This document shows positions 17,171-25,605 of a DNA stretch of 45,574 nucleotides, one piece after another. Under the pieces are notes generated by a model that did not search any database, was not told the DNA's origin, and saw only the letters and a list, made by a program, of their open reading frames with translations. Numbering within the stretch: the first letter of the stretch is position 1; every line of letters begins with the position of its first letter. Location of the stretch: the NCBI GenBank assembly GCA_050014755.1, contig JBEKCS010000029.1, positions 1 to 45,574 of the forward strand. The letters run 5' to 3'. Source of the stretch: Bog-756 sp050014755 (GTDB taxonomy: Bacteria > Actinomycetota > Acidimicrobiia > Acidimicrobiales > RAAP-2). The translations under genes and the position numbers were made by a program.

Positions 17171-17671
17171 ATGGAGGCACCAGACGAAGCGGCGTTCGAT
17201 GCCTTCTACATGCGGTCCTGGGGACGCCTGTACGGTCAGGCCTACGTCTTGACCGGTGACCGGGAGACGTCCGAGGACCTCACCCAGGAGGCGCTGCTGC
17301 GAGCTTGGAAACGATGGAGCCGGATCACCGCCTACGAGGATCCCGAGGGGTGGGCGAGGCGGGTCCTGCACAACCTCTGCATCGAATCCTGGCGGAAAGT
17401 CCGGACCGCACGATCTCGGACCACCCACCTGGTCGAGGCCGGTCCGGACATGCCCGTCCACCACTTCCAGCTCGCCCAGGCCATGCGGACCCTCCCGGGT
17501 GAACAGGCCAGGGCCCTCCTCCTCCACGACGGTCTCGGCATGACCGTTCCGGAGACGGCCGCCGAGCTCGGTGTTCCCGAAGGAACGGTCAGGTCGTGGC
17601 TCAGTCGATCGCGAAAGATCGTCGCTGCCCGCCTCGACGACCCGGATCACGAACCGACCGAAAGGCGCTGA
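17171..17671 (+). CDS. ECF RNA polymerase sigma factor (SigE family)
   Basis: This 166-residue sigma-70 family factor has regions 2 and 4 only. Region 2 is seen in AFDAFYMRSWGRLYGQAYVL and SEDLTQEALLRAWKRW, and WARRVLHNLCIESWRK covers the DNA-melting part. Region 4 has the helix-turn-helix MTVPETAAELGVPEGTVRSW. The type matches the actinobacterial SigE-like group that is often followed by a membrane protein of unknown function. The ATG at 17171 is chosen for its GAGAGAGGG upstream and because region 2 begins at once. Four bases separate it from the next gene, so the two are one operon. A CGTTCGAACG palindrome at 17102-17111 lies upstream and could be part of its promoter control. Confidence 0.9.
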   Translation: MEAPDEAAFDAFYMRSWGRLYGQAYVLTGDRETSEDLTQEALLRAWKRWSRITAYEDPEGWARRVLHNLCIESWRKVRTARSRTTHLVEAGPDMPVHHFQLAQAMRTLPGEQARALLLHDGLGMTVPETAAELGVPEGTVRSWLSRSRKIVAARLDDPDHEPTERR

Positions 17672-17674
17672 CCC

Positions 17675-18520
17675 GTGACAGACCATCTCGATGACGACCT
17701 TGTCCCGGCTGTGATCCGGGAGATGCTGGAGAGTGCCGGCCGGACCGCACCGCCCATGGAGCCGACCGAACTGCGACGCCGCGCCCGGCGACGGCTGTCG
17801 GTCCACGTCGACCCCAAGCTGCTGGTCGCGGTGGCGGCAGTGGTGGTCCTGGTGGCGGCCCTATTCGGTGCGGGCACGTTCCGCAACTCCGCCCACTTGC
17901 CCACGACGACGGTCCACACCCGGGGCACGGACCTATTCCTCGCCCGTCCGGTGCTCTGTCTCGCCGCTCCCTTCGAGGGGAGGACCTCGTCGCAGGCGCT
18001 TGAACCGATCCCATCGTCGTGCAGCCCTGATTCGGCGCTGACGGCGGCCCGGCTGGACACGACCCCGAGCAACGGCGGAGGCGGCTGGACCATGAACCTC
18101 AGTTCCATCCCCCCCGATGCCTCATTTGCCCCCTACCCGTCAACGTCCCCTGGAGATGACACCGCGGGAAGTGTCGTGCTCCTCCCCGGGGCGCCCGGTA
18201 CCGGTCCGGATCGCTACCTCCTCGGCCCAGCCCAGGTCACCGGAGCAGACGTGGCGTCGGCCACGGCGGAGCTGTCGGACGGTCAGTGGTCGGTGGACAT
18301 CACGCTCACTCCGACAGGATCGACGGCATGGGACTCACTCGCCGAGCAGCAGTTCCACGCATTGGTGGCCATCGAATTGAACGGACAGGTCCTGAGCGCA
18401 CCGATCACCGAGCCCACCGAGGTCGCGTTCTCGTCCTTTTCAGGCAAGATGCAGATCGGGGGCGAATTCACCGAGTCCCAGGCGACCACGGTGGCGGCAG
18501 AGATCACCAGCGCCAGATAG
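17675..18520 (+). CDS. Membrane protein with SecD-like P1-head domain, partner of the sigma factor
   Basis: The product has 281 residues. The N-terminal 50 residues are cytoplasmic and include a basic ELRRRARRRLSV. One membrane helix follows (LLVAVAAVVVLVAALFGAG). The C-terminal 90 residues resemble the periplasmic head subdomain of SecD: VDITLTPTGSTAWDSL, then HALVAIELNGQVLSAPI, and MQIGGEFTESQATTVAAEI. In SecD this region moves with translocating proteins; here there is no SecD pump part. Position and topology fit an anti-sigma or sigma-regulating membrane protein, although no classical zinc anti-sigma motif is visible. The GTG at 17675 follows AAAGG of the sigma gene end. Sigma control is inferred from gene context only. 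Confidence 0.75.
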   Translation: MTDHLDDDLVPAVIREMLESAGRTAPPMEPTELRRRARRRLSVHVDPKLLVAVAAVVVLVAALFGAGTFRNSAHLPTTTVHTRGTDLFLARPVLCLAAPFEGRTSSQALEPIPSSCSPDSALTAARLDTTPSNGGGGWTMNLSSIPPDASFAPYPSTSPGDDTAGSVVLLPGAPGTGPDRYLLGPAQVTGADVASATAELSDGQWSVDITLTPTGSTAWDSLAEQQFHALVAIELNGQVLSAPITEPTEVAFSSFSGKMQIGGEFTESQATTVAAEITSAR

Positions 18521-18682
18521 CGGAACCCCGCGGGTCGGCCCGAGCGTCGGTCGGCGCCGATGGTACATTGCTGCGCCGTCCGGCACCGTTCGGTGGCACC
18601 GATCGGGGGATCCCATGCACACAACGACCCAAACCGTACCGGCCGGCCGGCCCGCGATCTCCACCGGCAGGGGAACCTGACC

Positions 18683-19618
18683 GTGCGCGGCGTCAAGATG
18701 ACCTCGGACGGCATCAGGGTCGTCAACTCCACGGCCGAGCCCGCCGACGGTGCCGTCCGGGTGACGGTGACCAGCTCGGGCATCTGCGGATCCGATCTCC
18801 ACCTGGCTGCCTTCGGCCCGTCGCGGGCCATTCTCGGGCACGAATTCTGCGGGACGCTCGACGACGGCACAGCGGTGGCCGTCCTCCCCGTGATCCATTG
18901 CGGGACCTGCGACCGGTGCCAGTCCGGTGAGGGTCAGCAGTGCCGGAGTGCGCTCGGCGCCATGTACGGCGTGACCCTCGACGGCGGACTGGCCGACGAG
19001 GCCTGGGTGGACCCGTCGTGTGCCAAACCACTCCCCGCAGGACTCACGCTCGACCACGCCAACCTGGTCGAGCCCCTGGCCGTGGCCCTGCACGGGATCC
19101 ACCGGGCCGGCGTGGTCGACGGGATGCGGATCCTCGTCCTCGGTGCCGGGCCGATCGGACTGTGCGCCATCGCCGCGGCCCGCCACGTCGGCGCCCGGGT
19201 GGACGTCGAGGGTCACCGACCCGGCCGGATGGCCGCCGCCGACCGTCTGGGCGCCTCCACCACCGTGGGGACCGACTACGACGTGGTCCTCGACGCCGCG
19301 GGCACCCAGAGCTCGCTCGACCGGGCGACCAGGCTGACCCGCCCCGGAGGCACGCTCGGTATCCTGGGCACCTTCTGGAGTCCGGTGGAGTTGGGCGTCT
19401 CCTTCCAGATGAAAGAAGTGACCCTGGTTCCGGCCTTCACCTACGGCCATCATCACGGGGTGGGTGAGTTCACCGAGGCCGCCACCGTCCTCCGTGAGGT
19501 GCCCGACCTTCCCGATGCCATGGTCAGCCATCGCTTCGGCCTCGATGACGCCGCCGAAGCCTTCCGGGTCGCCGGTGACCGCGAGGAAGAACCCATCAAG
19601 GTGGTTGTCCACCCCTGA
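18683..19618 (+). CDS. Zinc-dependent alcohol dehydrogenase family oxidoreductase
   Basis: This 311-residue medium-chain dehydrogenase/reductase is somewhat shorter than the usual 340-350. Catalytic zinc ligands are visible: Cys in GICGSDLHL and His-Glu in ILGHEFCG. The structural-zinc cysteines are in HCGTCDRCQSGEGQQC. The segment NLVEPLAVALHG is the conserved substrate-domain helix. The nucleotide-binding loop reads VLGAGPIGLCAIAAARHVGA. The short region between the two domains explains the reduced length. The GTG at 18683 is chosen for AGGGGAA seven bases upstream. The substrate cannot be inferred. It is followed after about 110 bp by a TetR regulator on the same strand that may control it. 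Confidence 0.85.
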   Translation: MRGVKMTSDGIRVVNSTAEPADGAVRVTVTSSGICGSDLHLAAFGPSRAILGHEFCGTLDDGTAVAVLPVIHCGTCDRCQSGEGQQCRSALGAMYGVTLDGGLADEAWVDPSCAKPLPAGLTLDHANLVEPLAVALHGIHRAGVVDGMRILVLGAGPIGLCAIAAARHVGARVDVEGHRPGRMAAADRLGASTTVGTDYDVVLDAAGTQSSLDRATRLTRPGGTLGILGTFWSPVELGVSFQMKEVTLVPAFTYGHHHGVGEFTEAATVLREVPDLPDAMVSHRFGLDDAAEAFRVAGDREEEPIKVVVHP

Positions 19619-19725
19619 CCATCCGGGGCGCACACACCACGATGAGCTGAACCCGGAGTGTCACCGGGTAGTGCGTGCCGGACGGCCCTAGTGCTGTCGA
19701 CGGGGAGGGCCGTAGCGTCGGATGT

Positions 19726-20409
19726 ATGGGGACCGCAGGGGCAGATCGGGAACCTCGTGTCGCCACTGACGCGGGGTCGGGTACGAGTGGGTCGGCCCGT
19801 GCGGGACGGCTCGAGGTGGTTGCCCCGTACGTCCGGGTGCTCGACGGTCGGGTGGCCAAGGGAGAGCGGACGAGGTTACGCACGATCGAGGCCCTCGTCG
19901 AACTCGTCGACGAGACAGGGATGTCGCCGACGACGCTCGACGTGGCCGAACGGGCCGGCGTTTCGGTCCGTTCGATCTACCGCCACTTCCCTGGGGACCA
20001 CGGTCTGCTCCTGGCCGCCGCCGACTTCCAGGCGCGACAGCACCGTGCCCTCGTATTCGACATCCCGCCGAAGGGTCCCTCGGCGCTGCGGATCCGGGCG
20101 CTGTGCCGCCAACGCCGGCTCTACTTCGAGGAGATCACTCCCGTCTACCGGCTCGCGCACGCCAAGGCCTATGCGGAGCCCGGTCTCCAGGACATCCTCG
20201 CCGTCGATCGAGCGGTGCTGCACCGCCAGCTCGCCCGCACGCTCGCCCCCGAGCTCGAATCCCGCGGGGCCAAGGCCCCCGAGTTACTCGAGGCGCTGGA
20301 GCAGGCAACCGACTGGGACGCATGGCGGGCCCTTCGGGACTCCCGGGGCCGCACCGCCCCGTCGGCGGAGCGCCTCATGGCCTTCTCCGCCGTCCGTATT
20401 CTCGGCTGA
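19726..20409 (+). CDS. TetR family transcriptional regulator
   Basis: The helix-turn-helix is clear at about residues 60-85: TTLDVAERAGVSVRSIYRHF, preceded by the helix TRLRTIEALVELVDETG. The remaining 140 residues form the ligand-binding helical domain, with no recognisable ligand signature. The product is 227 residues from the ATG at 19726. The first 40 are low-complexity (ATDAGSGTSGSARAG), so a start further in is possible; an upstream start is also open. It lies just behind the alcohol dehydrogenase gene, its most likely target besides itself. Confidence 0.85.
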   Translation: MGTAGADREPRVATDAGSGTSGSARAGRLEVVAPYVRVLDGRVAKGERTRLRTIEALVELVDETGMSPTTLDVAERAGVSVRSIYRHFPGDHGLLLAAADFQARQHRALVFDIPPKGPSALRIRALCRQRRLYFEEITPVYRLAHAKAYAEPGLQDILAVDRAVLHRQLARTLAPELESRGAKAPELLEALEQATDWDAWRALRDSRGRTAPSAERLMAFSAVRILG

Positions 20410-20463
20410 GCTCGTCAGCACGTCGACCCTGGCCGACAACCCGGCGGCCCGCGGCGGAAGCGG

Positions 20464-21060
20464 TCACACCGGAGACGACCAGGGCGTGTGATTGAAGCCG
20501 GCCAGGACCGGTCCCCCAGGACCCCACCTGATGGTCGTCACCGAGGCGTTGGCCAGGTAGAGACGCCACGCGCCCTCGTCTCCCATCCCGAGCGACCAGC
20601 AGGCGGCAGCTTTGATGGGTGAGACGTGGCTCACCACGACCACCGCTCCGTCGCCCCTCGCCGGACCGTCGGGATCGCCGAACAGCTCCTCGCACGCAGC
20701 GCGTACCCGGGCGCCGGCCGTAGCCAGGCTCTCTCCACCCGGCGGGGCATAGGTCGGGTCGGACCGCCACCGGGTCCACACCTCGGAAGGGATGGAGCCG
20801 AGCTTCTCTCCGTCATACTCCCCGTAGTCGACCTCGATCCACCGTTCGTCCACCTCGATGGGCAGACCGGTACCGAGCGCCTCGGCCGTGTCGAGGGCCC
20901 GGGCCAGCGGGCTCGAGATGAGACGGGTGGCCCCGGCGACGGCATCGGCCAACGACCGGGCCTGGGCCCGGCCCCATTCGGTCAGCGGCGAGTCGATACG
21001 ACCGAGCAACAACCCTTCGGCGTTCCCGGTCGACTCGCCGTGCCGCACCAGGATCAGCAC
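20464..21060 (-). CDS. Histidine phosphatase family protein (phosphoglycerate mutase-like)
   Basis: This 198-residue member of the histidine phosphatase superfamily has the phospho-accepting histidine in VLILVRHGESTGNAEG. A second arginine lies in SSPLARALDTAEAL, the acidic residue in WIEVDYGEYDGEKL, and the second histidine in VVVVSHVSPIKAA. The GTG at 21060 is chosen because it sets VLILVRHGE at the very start, as in the family. In mycobacteria the homologous phosphatase is fused behind an RNase HI domain next to the same zinc-ribbon gene. Here no RNase H domain is present. It is the last gene of a three-gene minus-strand operon with the NUDIX and zinc-ribbon genes. Confidence 0.88.
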   Translation of the reverse strand: MLILVRHGESTGNAEGLLLGRIDSPLTEWGRAQARSLADAVAGATRLISSPLARALDTAEALGTGLPIEVDERWIEVDYGEYDGEKLGSIPSEVWTRWRSDPTYAPPGGESLATAGARVRAACEELFGDPDGPARGDGAVVVVSHVSPIKAAACWSLGMGDEGAWRLYLANASVTTIRWGPGGPVLAGFNHTPWSSPV

Positions 21061-21088
21061 GGCTGCGGCTCGGCGTGACCGCCCGGCA

Positions 21089-21805
21089 TCAGTGGACGAG
21101 GATCCGGTCGCACTGTGGACAGGTGGCGAATTCGGCCTCCGTGAGCTGGTGGATCCGCTCCAATTCGACCGAGGGCAGCGTGAGGTGACAGCCGTCACAC
21201 CGGTCGCCCACCAATCGGGCCGCACCCACACCACCGAGATGAGACCGGAGCCGCTCGTAGCGCTCGGCCAGATCGGCGGGTAGTCCGGTGGCGCACTCGG
21301 CCCTGTCCACCTCCACCGCCGCGATGGTCGCCCGGATCTCGACCTCGGATTCGGACACGATCGTCCTCAGCCTGGCCGCCTCGGCGTCGAGGGCGGCGGA
21401 CAGCTCCTGCTGTTCGGCGAGAGCCACGTCGAGCGGCTCCTCCTCTTCCATCAGCAGGATCTCCTCGTCCTCGAGGGATCGCTGGCGATCGGCCAGCTGT
21501 CCGACTTCGTGGTCCATCGCCTGGAGGTCCCTTGCCGCGGACACCGCCCCAGACCGCATCCGCTCCTCCAGGTCGCGGCGGCGCCCGGCCGACGCGGCGA
21601 TCCGCTCCTCCAGCGATGCCTGTCGCCCGGCCAGGTCGTCGACCTGGGCCTGTAGTTCGGCCATGGCCACCGCCACCGCGGCCCGACGGGACTGCACGTC
21701 GGCGAGAGCCGCCCGCTCCGGCAAGGCCTCGATGCGGTGTCGCAGCTGATCGAGGGCAGTGTCGAACTCCTGCACCCGCAGCAACGTGTCGTACGGCTCA
21801 GCCAT
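21089..21805 (-). CDS. C4-type zinc ribbon, coiled-coil protein (COG1579-like)
   Basis: This 238-residue protein is mostly a long coiled coil (about residues 10-165, starting LLRVQEFDTALDQLRHRIEA) and ends in a zinc ribbon. The ribbon has two CxxC pairs, CDGCHLTLP and CPQCDRILVH. This layout is that of the COG1579 / zinc-ribbon family widely conserved in actinobacteria next to the histidine phosphatase gene. Members are thought to act on nucleic acids or ribosomes, but the role is not settled. Its ATG at 21805 overlaps the end of the NUDIX gene by 8 bp, so the genes are translationally coupled. Confidence 0.88.
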   Translation of the reverse strand: MAEPYDTLLRVQEFDTALDQLRHRIEALPERAALADVQSRRAAVAVAMAELQAQVDDLAGRQASLEERIAASAGRRRDLEERMRSGAVSAARDLQAMDHEVGQLADRQRSLEDEEILLMEEEEPLDVALAEQQELSAALDAEAARLRTIVSESEVEIRATIAAVEVDRAECATGLPADLAERYERLRSHLGGVGAARLVGDRCDGCHLTLPSVELERIHQLTEAEFATCPQCDRILVH

Positions 21806-22394
21806 CGGTCTCCTCGGGTGTCCCGCCGGGAACGTCGACGGACCCGGCGGCGATCAGCCTACGGGTTGACCGTAATGCTCCCGCGAGTGCCTCGTCGGCC
21901 AGGGCCGCCGCCTCGTCCCACGTGAACCAGGCCACCTCCTGGCTCTCACCCGGTGGCGGCGCCGGATCTTCGTCCGGGCCGGACAGCAGATAGCGGATGT
22001 CCAGGTGGACGTGAGCGTCGGCAGCGCCATGGACGTCCACGTGGACCATGACGGGCCCACCCCGGAGATGGGACAGTACGAGCCCGGTCTCCTCCTCCGC
22101 CTCGCGTCGGGCGGCATCGGCCGGCAACTCGCCGGGGTCGAGGTGGCCGCCCGGCTGGAGCCAGCGGTGCAGTCGCCGGTGTCGATGGAGCAGCACTCCC
22201 CGCCGGCCGACCACGATGGCCGACGCGGTGACGTGGACAGGTCCGGCGTGCCGGTCGAACGGGCCGTCGAGCGCGACCAGGCGGTCGAGGATCTCGGCAC
22301 GGGAGTGCTGCTCTCGCCCATCGTCGGGCCGGTGGGCGTCAACAGCGGCATACAGGGCGGCCACCGCTGGATCACCCAACGGTGGTGCAGTCAT
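21798..22394 (-). CDS. NUDIX hydrolase
   Basis: This 198-residue NUDIX protein has an intact Nudix box: GHLDPGELPADAARREAEEE followed by TGL, which fits G-x5-E-x7-REUxEExGU. It would hydrolyse a nucleoside diphosphate linked to another group, with Mg2+ bound by the box glutamates. The segment HVTASAIVVGRRGVLLHRH is the first strand pair, and HRWLQPGGHLDPGE is typical of a branch often annotated as NTP or coenzyme pyrophosphohydrolases. The exact substrate is unknown. About 60 residues precede the domain. The ATG at 22394 is the first start after the whiB gene in this frame. It heads the operon with the zinc-ribbon and phosphatase genes. Confidence 0.87.
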   Translation of the reverse strand: MTAPPLGDPAVAALYAAVDAHRPDDGREQHSRAEILDRLVALDGPFDRHAGPVHVTASAIVVGRRGVLLHRHRRLHRWLQPGGHLDPGELPADAARREAEEETGLVLSHLRGGPVMVHVDVHGAADAHVHLDIRYLLSGPDEDPAPPPGESQEVAWFTWDEAAALADEALAGALRSTRRLIAAGSVDVPGGTPEETDG

Positions 22395-22437
22395 CGGCGC
22401 GGCTTCTCCGTCGGCCGCTCGTCCGAGCCGGACCGAC

Positions 22438-22668
22438 TCAGGCGGACTTGCGACGCTGGCGGTGGATCCGGCGACGTTCGCGCTCGGTCGTGCCACCCCA
22501 GATACCCTCTCGTTCCCGATTGGCCAGAGCGTGCTCCAGACAGGCCTCGCGTACGGCGCACTGATCGCAGATTGCCTTTGCCTCCACCGCCTCCTCGTCG
22601 GAGACCGGGTAGAACACATCTGGATCGATGCCCCGGCAGGCTGCGTGCTTGCGCCAGGTGGCACTCAT
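22438..22668 (-). CDS. WhiB family iron-sulfur transcriptional regulator
   Basis: This 76-residue protein has the four cysteines that hold the 4Fe-4S cluster: one in WRKHAACRG, two in ICDQCAVREAC and the last of that segment. They are followed by the signature GIWGGTTERERR and a basic tail, RRRIHRQRRKSA, that contacts DNA. WhiB proteins bind the primary sigma factor and respond to redox or NO. The short size and the C-x2-C-x5-C spacing resemble WhiB1/WhiB2-type essential members, but the subgroup is not certain. The ATG at 22668 has AAGGA eight bases upstream and is preferred over the in-frame ATG ten codons earlier. The family is essentially restricted to actinobacteria and some of their phages, so it helps place the organism. 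Confidence 0.95.
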   Translation of the reverse strand: MSATWRKHAACRGIDPDVFYPVSDEEAVEAKAICDQCAVREACLEHALANREREGIWGGTTERERRRIHRQRRKSA

Positions 22669-23043
22669 GGGAACATTCCTTGCTACGGTCGGGATCACTG
22701 GTCAGCCCGCCTCGGCAACACGTCGGCGACCTGGGAATTTGCGGCCTCCCGACAGACACTGGCGGAACAACCAGTATGGACCAACGCGACCAGCGGTGTC
22801 CACCATGGATTACGACTGAACGTGATCTTGTAACCGCATTCAGTGTCATTCCGCTCCGTTCCACGGCTCCCGACCACCCACCGAACGGTTCAGGACCGAA
22901 TCGGGGTCGGGCCGATCGGCGCCTGCGTTCCCCTAGGATCCTCCGGCGTCCGACGTGACGCGGTCCGTCCCGCCTGGCCCCAGGTGCCGTTCCCACTCGT
23001 CCCGCCAGACCAGCCCGTCCCCACCAGACCAAGGAGATCACCC
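22669..23043. other. Intergenic region between divergent whiB and epimerase genes
   Basis: These 375 bp hold no convincing gene. It is locally AT-richer around 22740-22860 (for example CTTGTAACCGCATTCAG), which fits a promoter region for whiB read leftward. A strong ribosome binding site (AAGGAGA, 23031-23037) at the right end serves the epimerase gene. No definite -35/-10 pair can be called. Confidence 0.5.
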
Positions 23044-23967
23044 GTGGCCCCCATCGAGCTCACCGGCAAGACCGTCGTCATCACCGGTGCCACCGGCCAG
23101 GTAGCCGAGCCCGTCGCCCTCGCCCTGGCCGCCGACAACGAGGTGGTGGCCGGCGCCCGCTTCCGCGACGACGCCGCCCGCGAGCGCCTCGAGGCAGCCG
23201 GTGTCCGGTGTGTACCGATCGATCTGTTGTCTGGTGACGTAGCCGGACTTCCCGCCGACGCCGAGTACGTCGTGAACTTCGCCGTGGCCAAGTCCAACGA
23301 GTGGGAGAAGGACCTGCGGGCCAACAGCGGCGGCCTCGCCTATCTGATGGAACACCACCGGGAGGCCAAGGCCTTCGTCCACTGCTCAACGACCGGTATC
23401 TACAAGCCGATGGGCCACCACGTGTTCGCCGAGGACGATCCGCTGGGTGACAACCACGGCGTCTGGCCCTTCCTACGCACGTACAGCATCTCCAAGATCG
23501 CGGCGGAGGCGACCGCACTGTGGGCGGCCGATCGGTTCGACCTTCCCACCACCATCGCCCGCCTGTCCGTCCCCTACGGTGACCGCGGTGGTTGGCCGGC
23601 CATCCACCTCGAGATGATGATCAACGGAGGCGACATACCGGTCCACATCGACGCCCCCAGCGTCTACCACCCGATCCACGAGGACGACATCGTGGCCATG
23701 GTCCCCGGATTGCTCGGCGCAGCCGGAACCCCGGCGACCATCGTCAACTGGGGCGGCAGCCAGGCGGCCAGCATCGAGGAGTGGTGCGGCTTCCTGGGAG
23801 AGTTGACCGGCCTGACCCCCAGCTTCGCACCGACCGCGGCCACCATCGACAGCGTGCAGATCGACCTGACCCGCATGCATGCCCTGATCGGTCCGACCTC
23901 GGTGGCGTGGAAGGACGGGATGCGGCGGATGGTCGCCGCCCGCCATCCGGAGCTGTTGCGCGACTGA
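23044..23967 (+). CDS. NAD(P)-dependent epimerase/dehydratase (extended SDR)
   Basis: This 307-residue extended short-chain dehydrogenase/reductase has the Rossmann glycine motif in VVITGATGQVAEPVA. The following loop DNEVVAGARFRDD suggests a basic residue binding the cofactor phosphate. The active-site Ser is in VHCSTTGIYK and the Tyr-Lys pair in RTYSISKIAAEA (YxxxK). The C-terminal substrate domain has SVYHPIHEDDIVAMV. Such enzymes act on nucleotide sugars or other hydroxy compounds; the substrate cannot be told. The GTG at 23044 is fixed by a strong AAGGAGA seven bases upstream, and upstream codons are not protein-like. It is convergent with the small DUF gene at 24007. Confidence 0.87.
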   Translation: MAPIELTGKTVVITGATGQVAEPVALALAADNEVVAGARFRDDAARERLEAAGVRCVPIDLLSGDVAGLPADAEYVVNFAVAKSNEWEKDLRANSGGLAYLMEHHREAKAFVHCSTTGIYKPMGHHVFAEDDPLGDNHGVWPFLRTYSISKIAAEATALWAADRFDLPTTIARLSVPYGDRGGWPAIHLEMMINGGDIPVHIDAPSVYHPIHEDDIVAMVPGLLGAAGTPATIVNWGGSQAASIEEWCGFLGELTGLTPSFAPTAATIDSVQIDLTRMHALIGPTSVAWKDGMRRMVAARHPELLRD

Positions 23968-24006
23968 GCGTCGCGGCCCGGACCCGACCGAGTGACCACG
24001 TCGCGC

Positions 24007-24378
24007 TCAGGTGCTGCGCCCGGCCGGCCCGTCCACGGTCCCGACGGACCAGGTGCTGCGAGCGTCGAGCTCGGGAACGACCAGCCGCTGACCCTGCATC
24101 AGAACCAGGTGGAGGGCACCGCAGGGCGATGCCCAGAGCCAGCGGGCCGTCCCCGGGATGCACGCCAGCAGTGGGGCCAGCGAATCGGGGAACCGGGGAT
24201 CCAGTCGGTGGTCCACACCGTCGACCTGGAGCCGGAACGGGGCGGACAGCACGACGTCGGTAGGACCGAACCGTAGGGTGACCCGTCGATCCACGATCAA
24301 CCCCTCGAGGACGGGGTCGTCGAGGACGAATTCGTGCCCGCCGTCGGGCAACTCCCTGATCAGGACTCCATCGGGCAC
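24007..24378 (-). CDS. Small beta-rich protein, DUF6188-like
   Basis: This 123-residue protein is made of alternating strands: LIVDRRVTLRFGPTDVVL, then FRLQVDGVDHRLDP, LACIPGTARWLWAS, and GALHLVLMQGQRLVVPE. The order of a 'V-D-x-x-V-x-L-x-F-G' strand, an 'F-x-L-x-x-D-G' strand, and a late 'G-x-L-x-L' strand resembles DUF6188 proteins, whose function is unknown. That likeness is from memory and moderate. No signal peptide or membrane segment is present. It lies in a minus-strand pair with the tyrosine phosphatase gene upstream (92 bp between them). Confidence 0.6.
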   Translation of the reverse strand: MPDGVLIRELPDGGHEFVLDDPVLEGLIVDRRVTLRFGPTDVVLSAPFRLQVDGVDHRLDPRFPDSLAPLLACIPGTARWLWASPCGALHLVLMQGQRLVVPELDARSTWSVGTVDGPAGRST

Positions 24379-24470
24379 CTCTCCATGCTCCCACCCGCCC
24401 GGACGACATGCACGCCCGCACGATCGGACACGTCGGTGACGGTCAGTCCCCGGGTCTCACTCCGGGGGCC

Positions 24471-25027
24471 TCATCGATGCGGCCATACCAGCGCGGTCAG
24501 CCGCTCGGACAGGTTGTCGAGCTCCACCGCGGTGGCCTCGTACCCGGCAATCGGTCCGCCGAACGGGTCGGCGATGTCCTCGTTCGGCGAGTGGTCGGCC
24601 AGCGACTCGCGGGTCCGGTCGCCCTGTGCGGCACGGATCCACGAGGCGATGTCCTGACCCGGTAGACGGGGCCCGACGTACTCGCCCCGTCGTACCAGCT
24701 CCTTGAAGCGGAACGTCCGCTGCCAGGACGAAGGCGAAAGCAGGACGGCCTCCTGGACGTGACGGAGGCTCATTCCCACCACGAGGCCGGCCTCGGCCAC
24801 CATCTCTTCGGTGAGGGTCGAGCTCCGATGTTCGGACAGGTCGATCCCCCGCAGTGCCATCACGTCGAACACCTCGTCCGGGACCGGGTGGCCGGGCTCC
24901 CTCAAGCCGGCCGAGGCGACCACCGGAGCGTCCACACGGTCCTCCGTCCGCCGGGCGAAGAGCGCGGCGGCCATGGGTGATCGGCAGATGTTGGCTGTAC
25001 AGACGAAGAGAACGAGAACAAGGTCAT
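24471..25027 (-). pseudogene. Low-molecular-weight protein tyrosine phosphatase with disrupted 5' end
   Basis: The body is a standard low-molecular-weight phosphatase. The P-loop VLFVCTANICRSP (C-x5-R) is followed by PMAAALFARR and ends with the general-acid segment NEDIADPFGGP. The P-loop codons lie upstream of the first in-frame ATG (24974). Reading further upstream in this frame gives GAT GAC CTT GTT CTC and then a TAA at 25031-25029, with no ATG, GTG or TTG. An ATG at 25027 is in a different frame. Adding one base after it would restore an MTLVLVLFVCTAN-type start. The gene is therefore frameshifted, mis-sequenced, or started at a non-standard codon. Starting at 24974 would delete the catalytic Cys. 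Such phosphatases normally reverse tyrosine kinases of polysaccharide export, and one is encoded at 42418. Confidence 0.8.
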
Positions 25028-25203
25028 CTTACTTACCGTTGGTGTATTTCCTGCCCGCGGGACTAGCCTCACAGGACTGTGGCCGAGCAGCACGAGCGGT
25101 GTCCGGATGCGGGCTCGGACACCGGAACGGCAACGGCGCACGCGCCGGGCTACGTGGTTGCCGACAAGACCGCGCTGACCCGCGACGAGACCGGGAGACA
25201 ACC

Positions 25204-25605
25204 ATGACGCCCACCACGACCAATGCCGATGTCGTCCGAGCCGTGTCCGACGCCATCAAGGAGGGCGATGCCCTGGCCATCATGGGCCTCGTCTCACGGG
25301 ACATCCGCTGGTCTGCCTGCGCCGCCGACACCGACGCCGCACCCTGGTTCGGGGTCTTCGAGGGCAAGAGGGCCCTGCTCGACCTGTTCGCCGCCTTCAC
25401 CACCGTGGAATTCACCGACGTCACCCACAAGGCCCTGCTCGCCGACGGCGATCTGGTGATGACCTGGGTGCACGTCGGGTTCGACGCGCCCACCGGTCGG
25501 CACGCCGAGACCGACGAGGTCCTCGTCTGGCGACTGGCCGATGGCAAGGTGGTGAGCGTCGACGTCCTCCTTGACACCGCCGCGGTCGCCGCTGCCTTCG
25601 CGTGA
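25204..25605 (+). CDS. SnoaL/NTF2-like protein
   Basis: This 133-residue NTF2-fold protein has the N-terminal helices (NADVVRAVSDAIKEGDALAI), then DIRWSACAADTDAAPWFGVF, the helix KRALLDLFAAF, and strands ending in VLVWRLADGKVVSVDVLLD. It matches SnoaL-like proteins with the common 'G-K-V' turn near the end. The ligand or reaction is unknown. The ATG at 25204 has GGGAGA upstream. Its TGA overlaps the GTG of the next gene by four bases (GTGA), so it forms an operon with the GT4 glycosyltransferase and may work in the polysaccharide locus. It is a different protein from the NTF2-like one in the rnpB island. Confidence 0.8.
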   Translation: MTPTTTNADVVRAVSDAIKEGDALAIMGLVSRDIRWSACAADTDAAPWFGVFEGKRALLDLFAAFTTVEFTDVTHKALLADGDLVMTWVHVGFDAPTGRHAETDEVLVWRLADGKVVSVDVLLDTAAVAAAFA

